Shown: piece after piece, positions 8,483 to 15,999 of the stretch | How positions within the stretch are numbered: position 1 is the first letter of the stretch | Layout of the letters: each line of letters begins with the position of its first letter | Origin: Actomonas sp051209155 | Lineage (GTDB): Bacteria; Verrucomicrobiota; Verrucomicrobiia; Opitutales; Opitutaceae | NCBI GenBank assembly: GCA_051209155.1 | Contig: JBPJGB010000001.1 | Strand: one strand, 5' to 3' | DNA length: 64,000 nucleotides | Position numbers and translations under genes: made by a program | The notes under the pieces: model-generated | Seen by the model: only the letters and a program-made list of their open reading frames with translations | What the model was told of the DNA's origin: nothing | Databases searched by the model: none

Positions 8483-9421
8483 TCAGCCGACGTTGTGCAC
8501 CACCAGCCAGCCGGTGTAGGCCCCGTAGGCGAGCAGGAGGGCCGCACCTTCCCACCGGTTGATGCGGCCGCCGGTGTGCACCAGGGGCAGGACGGCGATG
8601 GTGATCGCCAGGAGCACACCGAGATCGAGGAGGTTGAGGTGCGCGATGGTGCCGCCGGCGGCGAGACCCGTGGCGCCGAGGATGCCGAGCAGGTTGAAGA
8701 GCGAGGAGCCCACGAGGTTGCCGATGGCGACATCGTTTTCGCCCTTGAGCACGGCGACGAGGGAGATGGCGAGCTCGGGCAGGCTGGTGCCGACCGCGAC
8801 AATGGTGAGGCCGATGAGGGTTTCACTCCAGCCCCAGTCGCGGGCGAGGATGACGGCGCCATCGACGAAGAGATCGGAGCCGTAGAGGAGCAGGCCAAGT
8901 CCGACGAGGCTGAGCACGGTGGCCTTGGGCAAACTGGTGGGGGCGGGGACGTCTTCGCCGAGATGTTGGTCCGGGTCGTCGGCAGCGCGGCGCAGGGTGA
9001 GCCAGGTGTAGAGGATGAGGCCGACGAAGAGCACGGCGGCCTCCCAGATGGCGAGGTGGTCGTTGAAGAGAAAGACCGCCGCGAGCACGGTCGCGCCGAT
9101 GAGCAAGGGCACCTCTCGGCGGATGACGGAGTGGCTCGCCATGAGCGGCCGGCAGAGCGCGCACAGGCCCATGATGAGGGCGAGGTTGCAGAGATTGGAG
9201 CCGATGACGTTGCCCACCGCGATGGCGGCGGCATCGCGTTGGGCGGCTTGCAGAGACACGACCAGTTCCGGCGCGCTGGTGCCGAAGGCGACCACGGTCA
9301 GGCCGACCACCAACGGCGTCAGGCCGAGTCGCAACGCGAGTGCGGCGGCGCCCCGCACGAGCAATTCCGCGCCGAGCGTGAGCACGATGAGACCGATGAT
9401 GAGGAGCAGAACCGGAGGCAT
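8483..9421 (-). CDS. Calcium/sodium antiporter (CaCA family, YrbG-like)
   Basis: 312 residues from the ATG at 9421. A TTG five codons upstream at 9436 is in frame but less likely. About ten membrane segments are arranged as two inverted halves. Each half holds the CaCA alpha-repeat signature: VAFGTSAPELVVSL near 44-57 and VAVGTSLPELAISL near 208-221, with the ion-binding acidic residues present in both. GNVIGSNLCNL and GNLVGSSLFNL follow the repeats as expected. The protein should exchange Ca2+ for Na+ or H+ across the inner membrane. It lies upstream of the K+ channel and hydrolase genes on the same strand and may be transcribed with them. Confidence 0.93.
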   Translation of the reverse strand: MPPVLLLIIGLIVLTLGAELLVRGAAALALRLGLTPLVVGLTVVAFGTSAPELVVSLQAAQRDAAAIAVGNVIGSNLCNLALIMGLCALCRPLMASHSVIRREVPLLIGATVLAAVFLFNDHLAIWEAAVLFVGLILYTWLTLRRAADDPDQHLGEDVPAPTSLPKATVLSLVGLGLLLYGSDLFVDGAVILARDWGWSETLIGLTIVAVGTSLPELAISLVAVLKGENDVAIGNLVGSSLFNLLGILGATGLAAGGTIAHLNLLDLGVLLAITIAVLPLVHTGGRINRWEGAALLLAYGAYTGWLVVHNVG

Positions 9422-10495
9422 GGACCTGAAAACCAATGCGCACCGGGCCGGACTTTGCCAGCGCGACCGTCAGGTGTTCCAAATCCGGTGAGCTTGTGGA
9501 AGGGAGGGGAAGGGAACGCTGATCTGCGCTCATCTGCGCTTATCTGGATCAACAATGATCAGTGATGATCAGCGTAGATTAGCGTTCCCCTGCGGGGCCT
9601 CACCGCTTCTGAGCCCGAGGCGCGCGAGTGACACAGATGCTGCGAGGCAACGCGGGGATTAACCGCATGTTACACAGATACCGTGCGGCAACGTGGTGTG
9701 GAACCGCGAAGGGCGCGAAGGGACGCGAAGCCACTCCCTCGCAAAACCGCGTCCGGAGGCCGCGAACGCGGTGGTCTCCGCCGGCGAATCGTTGCCCTCT
9801 CAGCATCTGCGCCCATCCGCGTCATCTGCGGTTCAACACGACTGAGGACATAACCGCAGATCACGCAGATGATCGCAGATGCGGAGAGGCAACGAGATTG
9901 GACCACAGATTACACAGATGAACACAGAGCCTCCTCATCCTCTGTGCTCCTCCGTGACCTTGCTTCGGCACTTCGTCTCTCAGATGTCGCTGCGCTCGGT
10001 AGTGGTTAAAAAAACCTACCTGCCCCTCGGCATCCATTCTACCTGATCTGCGCCCATCCGCGTCATCTGCGGTTCAACACGACTGAGGACATAACCGCAG
10101 ATCACGCAGATAATCGCAGATGCGGAGAGGCAACGAGATTGGACCACAGATGACACAGATGAACACAGAGCCGACCCACCCTCTGTGCCCCTCTGTGACA
10201 TCTGTGGTTAAAAACCCATCTGCCCCTCGGCATCCATTCTACCTGATCTGCGCCCATCCGCATCATCTGCGGTTGAACCACGTTCTCCACTCCACCGCAG
10301 CACCGCGTCCGGAGGTCGCGGTCCACCTCAAGCCGCCCGGTGGACGCCGACGCCGGTCCCGCGAAAGCGGGATGCACCATCTGCGCTTGTCTCCATTTGT
10401 GCCTGCGGTGCTCAACAATGTTCGCGGGCGGGGTTGCTCGCGGGGGTGGGTCTGCCAAGCTCACGTCGTTTCCCGCCCTCAAGCTGCTTTGCCCC
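9422..10495. repeat. 1.07-kb gap packed with repeat modules
   Basis: No supportable gene. Module B, a hairpin of 9-bp units, lies at 9512-9590. Two direct copies of a 128-bp C-type segment lie at about 9804-9931 and 10046-10173. They differ at a few positions and share CAACACGACTGAGGACATAA. Each is bordered by CTCGGCATCCATTCTACCTG-type text (10020 and 10216). Module A lies at 9961-10010 between the copies, and inverted module D at about 10290-10340. The last part up to 10495 is the leader of the DoxX gene. Several short open frames here encode only translated repeat. Confidence 0.8.
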
Positions 10496-10969
10496 ATGAA
10501 AAAGGTCTTTGGTCTCTCCTTCCTGCCACTCAATGCGGATCTCGGTTTGTTGGTGCTGCGGCTGGCGCTGCCCTTCGTGATGGTGCGTTACCACGGTTGG
10601 GGCAAATTGACCGGTTGGCAGGACGAGGCCGCGGGCTTGCCCAACTGGTTTTCGTTGGCCGGGGCGAAGAAGGAGTTTCACAGCTTCCCCGATCTCATCG
10701 GGATTTCGAGTGAGCTGAGCTATGTGCTCGTCACGTGGCTGGAGACCTTTGGCTGTTTTGCGATCATGCTGGGCATCGCGACGCGGCTGCATGCCTTGGG
10801 ACTGTCGATCGCGATGTTCGTGGCCTGGGGGTTGTTTCATCACTTTGGCTTTCGCGCGCCGCACGGCGGCGAGACGGCGTTCCTCTTCGCGTTCAGCTTC
10901 CTCGCCCTCTTCCTGCTCGGCCCCGGCAAATATTCGCTGGATCGCAAATACGGCATCGGGCGGACCTGA
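10496..10969 (+). CDS. DoxX family membrane protein
   Basis: 157 residues from the ATG at 10496. The frame is open further upstream but runs through repeat sequence with no DoxX similarity. Four hydrophobic segments fit DoxX/DoxD-like proteins. The first is LGLLVLRLALPFVMVRYHGW, followed by KLTGW, then a helix around LVTWLETFGCFAIMLGIATR, LHALGLSIAMFVAWGLFHHF, and a final helix FLFAFSFLALFLLGPGKYSLD. The E-T-x-G motif after helix 2 and the closing GPGKYSLD are typical of the family. These proteins are linked to redox or thiosulfate-quinone chemistry in some organisms; the role here is not defined by its neighbours. Confidence 0.9.
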   Translation: MKKVFGLSFLPLNADLGLLVLRLALPFVMVRYHGWGKLTGWQDEAAGLPNWFSLAGAKKEFHSFPDLIGISSELSYVLVTWLETFGCFAIMLGIATRLHALGLSIAMFVAWGLFHHFGFRAPHGGETAFLFAFSFLALFLLGPGKYSLDRKYGIGRT

Positions 10970-11041
10970 AAGGAAACGCTCATCTTCGCTGAACTTGCTG
11001 AGCGAAGATCAGCGGTCCGGCTGCGGGTGAGGTCCGCGGGG
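10970..11041. repeat. Short copy of hairpin module B
   Basis: GAAACGCTCATCTTCGCTGA faces CTGAGCGAAGATCAGCGGTC, forming an imperfect inverted repeat between two convergent genes. It is a reduced copy of the 9-bp-unit hairpin seen at 6.4, 9.5, 13.6, 15.8, 18.7, 26.1, 32.1 and 32.5 kb. Its position would allow transcript-end structure for either flanking gene, but there is no T-tract. Confidence 0.7.
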
Positions 11042-12229
11042 TCAACCACCGGCGTCGGGCGTGGGCGGCGAGGGCGGGGTGGAGGCGAGTGACTCGAGTC
11101 CGTTGATCCAGCCGCCGAAAACGTTGCGGTAGAGTGTCAGGTTGTCGGCGTCGATCGTGGCGGTGATTTCATCCAGCATGGTTTGAGCCTGGGTGGCGGC
11201 GGCGGGGTTGCCGGAGGACGTCTGCAACAGTTCCTGGGCGGCGAGACGCGTGTGGTAGAGGCTGCGGGCGGCGCTGGCCGGCAGGCCGACGCGGGCGGCG
11301 AAGGCGTTTTCCATGGAGGCCTGCGGGGTGAGAGCCTGGTTGAGCGCGGCGGCGCGTTCGGGACCGAAGAGGGTGCTGACTTGGGCGATGAGGGCTTCGC
11401 GGGCGGCGAGTTCTTCGGGCGAGCTGGCTGCCACGGTGTTCATCACGCGGCGCGGTTCGTTGCCGACGGGCATTTGCTGCCAGAGGGGCAGGAGTTGGCG
11501 AAACTCAGCTTCGGTTGGTTGCATGACCCCGAGGCTTTGGCGCAGTCGATGGGCCGCAGGGTCGTTGCGCACATTGAACTCCAACAGTTCGCTCGGGCTG
11601 AGCAGGGCGGCGAGGTCCCGTTGCTGCTCCTGTTGGATCAGGGTGAGGGTTTCGACGTCACCGGGGAGTTCAAACATTGTGACGGTGTAGCTGGCCGCGA
11701 GACTTTGGTAATCGCTGATGATGGCTTCGAGACGCGGCAGCTTGGCGGGATCAATCGGACCGTAACGGCGCTGCAATTCGGCGATGCGAATCGGGTCGTT
11801 GCGGTAGTCGTCGCCGAGCAGTTCGCGGAGTTGGGTTTCGATTTCGCTCTGCAGCTGGATGATGGCGCGCCGCTGGTCGGGGTTGAGGTCCGGCGTGCCG
11901 GTCCAATAACCGTCCTCGCTGTTTTCGTTGCGGAGATCGCGCAAGCGGTGGTTCAGCGCGCGGTGCAGGCGGTTGGAGACGACGGCGTTGAGCAGCGAGG
12001 GCGGCAGGCCGATCGCGCGCAATCGGGCGGTGAGTTCGGCGGGGTCGTCGGTGCGAAGTTGTTCGCCGAGGGGGGGCGGTGGTGGCGGAGGCGGCGTTGC
12101 GGGGGCCGCGGGGGCTGGAGCGACAAATAGTTCGGTGGCGGCAGGTTGGTGGGCGGCCCAAAGGCGCCAAGCGATCACTCCGTTGGCGAGGAGGGAGGCG
12201 GCCAGGAGAACGGAAAGGGTCGTGCGCAT
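11042..12229 (-). CDS. Membrane-anchored helical protein of unknown function (downstream paralogue)
   Basis: 395 residues from the ATG at 12229. A GGAGGC ribosome-binding site in the tail of the upstream gene supports this start. One N-terminal hydrophobic helix (TTLSVLLAASLLANGVIAWR) anchors the protein. A proline/alanine-rich linker including eight consecutive prolines (about 42-71) follows, then a long, mostly helical, Gln/Arg/Glu-rich domain. The domain shares landmarks with the upstream gene: a YW segment early, an LLG/RR-x-GP element (RRYGPIDPAKL), DLAALLSP-E and a C-terminal GW(I) motif. The layout resembles other periplasmic helical proteins, but no family can be named. It sits 2 bp after the upstream stop, so the two are almost certainly co-translated. 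Function unknown. Confidence 0.8.
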   Translation of the reverse strand: MRTTLSVLLAASLLANGVIAWRLWAAHQPAATELFVAPAPAAPATPPPPPPPPLGEQLRTDDPAELTARLRAIGLPPSLLNAVVSNRLHRALNHRLRDLRNENSEDGYWTGTPDLNPDQRRAIIQLQSEIETQLRELLGDDYRNDPIRIAELQRRYGPIDPAKLPRLEAIISDYQSLAASYTVTMFELPGDVETLTLIQQEQQRDLAALLSPSELLEFNVRNDPAAHRLRQSLGVMQPTEAEFRQLLPLWQQMPVGNEPRRVMNTVAASSPEELAAREALIAQVSTLFGPERAAALNQALTPQASMENAFAARVGLPASAARSLYHTRLAAQELLQTSSGNPAAATQAQTMLDEITATIDADNLTLYRNVFGGWINGLESLASTPPSPPTPDAGG

Positions 12230-12231
12230 GG

Positions 12232-13488
12232 TCAGTTGCCTCCTTGCGGTGGTGGGGCGACCGGCACCATGCGGCTGATCCACTGGCCGACGCCGGAGCC
12301 TTCGTAGGCGGCGAGACCGTCGGCGGTCAGCAAGGGTTGGAGGGAATCGCGCACCGATTGTTGCAGGGCGGCGAGTTGCTCGATTCGGGCGTTTGGCGCG
12401 AGGTCCCGATTGGAGAAAAGTTCGCGCATGCGCGCGGTGGTATCCATTTGGAGTTGGGCGGCCGCGCGGGCGTTTTCGGCGGGGAGGCCCAGCCGGTCGG
12501 TGAGTTGTTTGGTGAAGCGGTATTGGGGGTGGGTGAGCACCTGGTAGTCGGCGTAGCGCTCAGGCCCGAGAGTGGCGGCAATCTGGGCGTCGAGTTCCTG
12601 GCGGGCGGCGATTACGGCCTGGCGTTGCTCGCGACTCATCCCCGGACCGCTCGTGCCCCATTGTTGTTCGAAGGCGTTCTGCAGCGCGTAGAGGGATAGG
12701 AACTCGGTTTCGGTGGGGGCAAATTCCGTGAGGGTTTGGCGCAGGCGGCTGCCGACCGGTCCCGAACGCACGAGGTAGGCCTCCAGTTGTTCGGGCGTAA
12801 GCAAGGCGGCGAGATCGGCCATGCGCGCTTCCTCGATGAGGGCGAGATCCTCGCGGTCGGAGGGGAGGGAGAACCCATTCATTTCGGCGCGCGCTTCGGC
12901 GGCGAGGTCGCGGTAGTCGGCAAAAAGGTCCTTCAGTTTCTCGGCGGTTTCCCGGGGCAAGGGGCCGAAGCGGCGTTCGCGGGCGCGGCGATCTTCGGCG
13001 GATTCCGCGGCGGGGCCGAGCAGGGCGTCGAGCTGGGCGTTTTGTTCGAGGCGCAGTTGGCGCAGCGCGGCGCGTTGTTCCAGCGGACCGCGCATGGTGA
13101 TGGTATAGCGCTGGCTCCAATACTCCGGTCGCGGTTGGGCCTCGATCAAGGCGACCTCGCGATCGACGTAGCGGTCTTTGATGCGCCGCCAGAGCAGGTC
13201 CCGAATCGTATCGTCGTCGAAGTTGGCCGCCCGCAGGCGTTCGACGAGCCGGACATCGTCGGCCGGGTTGTCGTCGATGCCGTCGGTGAGCTCGGCCCAC
13301 GTCTGGGGCGGTGGGGGCGAGGCCGGGGTGGTGGCGGACGCGGGAGCGTCAGTTTTCGACGGCGATGCGATCGCGGCATCGGCGGTGTTCGATGCCGCGG
13401 AGGACGGGGGAGGAGCGGACCACCAAGCCGCGGCCAGCAGCAGGTTGGTGACCAGCGAAACGGCCAGGACGGCGGGGAGACGTTTCAT
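12232..13488 (-). CDS. Membrane-anchored helical protein of unknown function (upstream paralogue)
   Basis: 418 residues starting MKRLPAVLAVSLVTNLLLAA, a single membrane anchor or uncleaved signal. A low-complexity Ala/Pro/Ser/Thr linker spans about 27-62. The remaining helical domain is rich in Glu, Arg and Gln. Shared features with the downstream gene include EYWSQRY, ERRFGPLPRETAEKL, MADLAALLTPEQLEAY, LGPERYADY and a closing GQWISRM. Sequence identity looks low but the order of motifs is the same, pointing to an old tandem duplication. The LTPEQ and LGPER-type elements recall periplasmic stress-sensing helical proteins, which is only a loose resemblance. No regulator or enzyme accompanies the pair. 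Function unknown. Confidence 0.82.
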   Translation of the reverse strand: MKRLPAVLAVSLVTNLLLAAAWWSAPPPSSAASNTADAAIASPSKTDAPASATTPASPPPPQTWAELTDGIDDNPADDVRLVERLRAANFDDDTIRDLLWRRIKDRYVDREVALIEAQPRPEYWSQRYTITMRGPLEQRAALRQLRLEQNAQLDALLGPAAESAEDRRARERRFGPLPRETAEKLKDLFADYRDLAAEARAEMNGFSLPSDREDLALIEEARMADLAALLTPEQLEAYLVRSGPVGSRLRQTLTEFAPTETEFLSLYALQNAFEQQWGTSGPGMSREQRQAVIAARQELDAQIAATLGPERYADYQVLTHPQYRFTKQLTDRLGLPAENARAAAQLQMDTTARMRELFSNRDLAPNARIEQLAALQQSVRDSLQPLLTADGLAAYEGSGVGQWISRMVPVAPPPQGGN

Positions 13489-13637
13489 TGGTCGGAATGG
13501 CGGGGAGGGGAAAGCGCTAGGCTGTTGGTGCCCTCACCCGATGAAAGCGCGAAGAAATTCGGACAGTCGTGCTGTGCCGCCGAGGCTCCCGCGGCGCACA
13601 AATAACTCAGGCGCGGGCGGATCCATCAGGCCGCAGT

Positions 13638-13706
13638 GGAACGCTCATCGGCGCTGACCTTCGCTGATGAAGATGAGCGAAGATGAGCGGCTATCCGCGT
13701 TTCCCT
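13638..13706. repeat. Hairpin module B between genes
   Basis: Three 9-bp units (ACGCTCATC, GGCGCTGAC, CTTCGCTGA) face the inverted units AGCGAAGAT, GAGCGGCTA and TCCGCGTTT, giving a stem of about 30 bp with mismatches. The rest of the 228-bp gap (13489-13716) has no recognisable gene; two start-proximal promoters could lie near 13500. Confidence 0.75.
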
Positions 13707-13716
13707 AATCCTGCCT

Positions 13717-14823
13717 TCAGTTTTCGAAGCTGCTGCCGGCGAGGTCGGTCGGGAGGGCGGCGGGCCGCTCGCAGCTCGACTCGATCGTGATGTGGCGGCC
13801 TTCGGCGCCGCTGCGGGTGGCGGCTTCCATGAGCTCGACGACATGGTGAGCGAGCTGGCCGTTGGCGCGATGCGGGCGACCGCTGCGCAGGGCGGTGGCG
13901 AGGTCGGCCACGCCGCTGCCGCGGGCGCGGCCGGTGGCGTGCGTCATGGGCACTTCCTCAAAGTCCATGCTGCCGGCCTTGGCCAGGAAGCAGGGGAGGT
14001 CGAACCAGTTGGGATCGCAGACGCGCAGGGTGCCCTCGGTGCCGTGCACCACGATGTGGGGCAGGGTGGTCTTGGGCACGTCGAAACTGAGGACGAAGGT
14101 GCCGACGGGACCGCTGGCGAATTCGAGCGTGGTCGAGAAATGGGTCGGCACATCGACGGTGATGGTCTGGCCCTGGCGTGGCTCGCTCTTGATCGTGCGC
14201 TCGGCGAAGGTCTTGCGGGCAACGCCGCTCACGCGGGCGACGGGACCGAAGAGGTTGACCATGGCGGTGAAGTAGTAGGGGCCCATGTCGAACATGGGGC
14301 CGCCGCCGTGTTTGTAGTAGAAATCCGGATTCGGGTGCCAGGCCTCGTGGCCGGGGCAGAGCATGAAGCCGGTGGCGGAGACGGGCGTGCCGATGGCACC
14401 GTCGTCGATGAGTTTGCGGGCGGTCTGCAGGCCGGCGCCGAGGAAGGTGTCGGGCGCGCTGCCGACGCGCAGGCCGGCGGACGCAGCCTCGGCCACGACG
14501 GCGGCGGTGTCGTCGGCGGAAAGGGCGAAGGGTTTTTCGCAGTAGACGTGTTTGCCGGCGGCGAGCACGCGGCGGTTCACCTCGGCGTGGGCACCGGGAA
14601 TGGTGAGGTTGACCACGATCTCGATGTCGTCGCGGGCGAGCAGCTCGTCGACGGAGCCGCCGAAGGCGAGGCCGCGTTCGGCCGCGGTCTTTTTCGCAAG
14701 GTCGACGTTGAGGTCGGCCACGGCGCAGAGGTCGAGGATGGGGTAGTTGGCGCAGCCCTCGAAGTAGGCCTTCGAGATGTTACCGCAGCCGATGAGCGCG
14801 ATCTTGGTGGGGGAGTCGGACAT
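13717..14823 (-). CDS. Gfo/Idh/MocA family oxidoreductase
   Basis: 368 residues. The N-terminal Rossmann fold has ALIGCGNISKAY (about 9-20), an acidic residue ending the second strand (AVADLN), and the family lysine motif CEKPFAL at 95-101. The second, alpha/beta catalytic domain contains MFDMGPYYFTAMVNLFGP with the His position replaced by a Gly-Pro-Tyr context. This variant is common in sugar-modifying subgroups where the D-x-G-x-H motif has drifted. It should oxidise or reduce a sugar or cyclitol derivative with NAD(P). It is followed on the same strand, upstream in sequence terms, by a ThuA gene. The Gfo/Idh plus ThuA pairing is common in sugar-degrading bacteria. Substrate not determinable. 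Confidence 0.92.
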   Translation of the reverse strand: MSDSPTKIALIGCGNISKAYFEGCANYPILDLCAVADLNVDLAKKTAAERGLAFGGSVDELLARDDIEIVVNLTIPGAHAEVNRRVLAAGKHVYCEKPFALSADDTAAVVAEAASAGLRVGSAPDTFLGAGLQTARKLIDDGAIGTPVSATGFMLCPGHEAWHPNPDFYYKHGGGPMFDMGPYYFTAMVNLFGPVARVSGVARKTFAERTIKSEPRQGQTITVDVPTHFSTTLEFASGPVGTFVLSFDVPKTTLPHIVVHGTEGTLRVCDPNWFDLPCFLAKAGSMDFEEVPMTHATGRARGSGVADLATALRSGRPHRANGQLAHHVVELMEAATRSGAEGRHITIESSCERPAALPTDLAGSSFEN

Positions 14824-14998
14824 GGAAAAGACGGGCTGAGAGGCAGGTTTTTTTAACCACAGATGACACAGATTATCACAGAGGCTGAGAGGCAGGGTTT
14901 CGGTGGAGTGGATCTGCGTTTATCTGTGATATCTGCGGTTTCCCAAGGGTTGGAGTGGTTCGGTGTCCTCTGTGAAATCTGTGGTTGAGAATTGAATT
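14824..14998. repeat. C-type periodic repeat between ThuA and Gfo/Idh genes
   Basis: The gap holds AACCACAGATGACACAGATT and, about 60-120 bp on, the inverted counterparts ATCTGTGATATCTGCGGTTT and TCTGTGAAATCTGTGGTTGA. The repeat unit is 9-10 bp (ACAGATnAC). The whole could fold back on itself and separates two genes likely to be read together. Confidence 0.75.
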
Positions 14999-15640
14999 TC
15001 AGTTCAGGTCGCCGGCGGCCCAGCGGAGGCCGCGGACGTTGAGGTCGAAGGCGTGGGGGCTGGTGGCGAATTCCTTGGGTTCGTGGCCGAGGGCGCCGTA
15101 GAAGACGCGGGCCTGGCCCCAGTGTTTGATCCAGGCGATGGGCATGGGCACGGACTGGCCTTCCCACACGTAGGTGGTCTCGGCGAGCACGTGCACGCCC
15201 GGGTCGATGAGCATGTAGTATTGCTCGGAGGTGTAGGTGAAGTCGGCCGGGATGCCCTGCATGATGACGTGCTCGGGGTCGGTCACGTGCACCTCGTAGT
15301 CGCCGATGTGCGGGTGCGAAACGAACATGCCGCCGACCATCCACTTGAACTCCACGTCGCCGCGGAAGGCGTCGCCGAGGCCGCCGTGGAAGCCGCCGAG
15401 GTTTACGCCGCCAGCGACCGCGTCGCGGAGGGCCTGGGATTCCTCCTTGGTCCATTCGCCCATCGTCCAGTTAGGCACGATGAGATCGAAGGTGGTGAGA
15501 TCGAGCCGGGTGAGGCAGGCGGTCTCGGTCTCGAGCTGGCACTCAAAGCCATGCGCGGTGAGCGCGTCGGCATACAGTTGGGTAAAGGTTTCGGGAACGT
15601 GGCCGGGCCAGCCGCCACTGAAGAACAAAGCGCGTTTCAT
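14999..15640 (-). CDS. ThuA-domain protein (glutamine-amidotransferase-like fold)
   Basis: 213 residues from the ATG at 15640; a further in-frame ATG at 15679 lacks the family start. The beginning KRALFFSGGWPGHVPETFTQ matches ThuA/trehalose-utilisation domains. It is followed by FDLIVPNWTMGEWT and the central GGVNLGGFHGG segment, then a YYMLIDPGVHVLAETTY strand. A basic patch WIKHWGQARVFYGALGHEP, with the conserved GHEP/His motif, ends the domain. The fold belongs to the class-I glutamine amidotransferase superfamily but the usual Cys nucleophile is not obvious. Members are found with sugar dehydrogenases; the neighbour is a Gfo/Idh oxidoreductase. Biochemical role is not established for most of the family. 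Confidence 0.9.
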   Translation of the reverse strand: MKRALFFSGGWPGHVPETFTQLYADALTAHGFECQLETETACLTRLDLTTFDLIVPNWTMGEWTKEESQALRDAVAGGVNLGGFHGGLGDAFRGDVEFKWMVGGMFVSHPHIGDYEVHVTDPEHVIMQGIPADFTYTSEQYYMLIDPGVHVLAETTYVWEGQSVPMPIAWIKHWGQARVFYGALGHEPKEFATSPHAFDLNVRGLRWAAGDLN

Positions 15641-15999
15641 GAAAGGCCGAACAGAACATGGCCCGGAGGTCCCCCGCAAGGGCGGGACACGGAAGGCGGT
15701 GGTTTCCGTTCAGTGCGGAGAGGCGATTCCAGATTAGAACCACAGCGCTCGCCTGGAATCGCAGATCAAGAGACCAACTGAGGAACGCTAATCGACGCTG
15801 ATTTTCGCTGATAGGTATGAGCGAAGATTAGCGCATATCAGCGTTCTCCTGAAAAACTTGTCCCGCCCCATCTGCGTCATTGCTTCGGCACTTCGTCTCT
15901 CAGATGTCGCTGCGCTCGGTAGCGGTTCATAGTTTTAGTGGTCAGGCCTTCCGCCACGTGCGCGTTGACCGGGTGGGGGAGGCTGCCAACGTCGCGGCG
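15641..15999. repeat. 359-bp gap with modules B and A before a membrane-protein gene
   Basis: Hairpin module B at about 15782-15848 (AACGCTAATCGACGCTGATT facing AGCGAAGATTAGCGCATATC) is followed by module A at 15881-15928. Module A is in frame with the next gene and would add a false N-terminal extension (MLRHFVSQMSLRSV). The true leader of that gene is roughly 15930-15999. No other gene is seen. Confidence 0.78.

Noticed and set aside
9600..10340. Several short open frames in the 9.6-10.3 kb gap
   Set aside because: Their peptides are translated copies of the C-family repeats and recur in other gaps; not genes.
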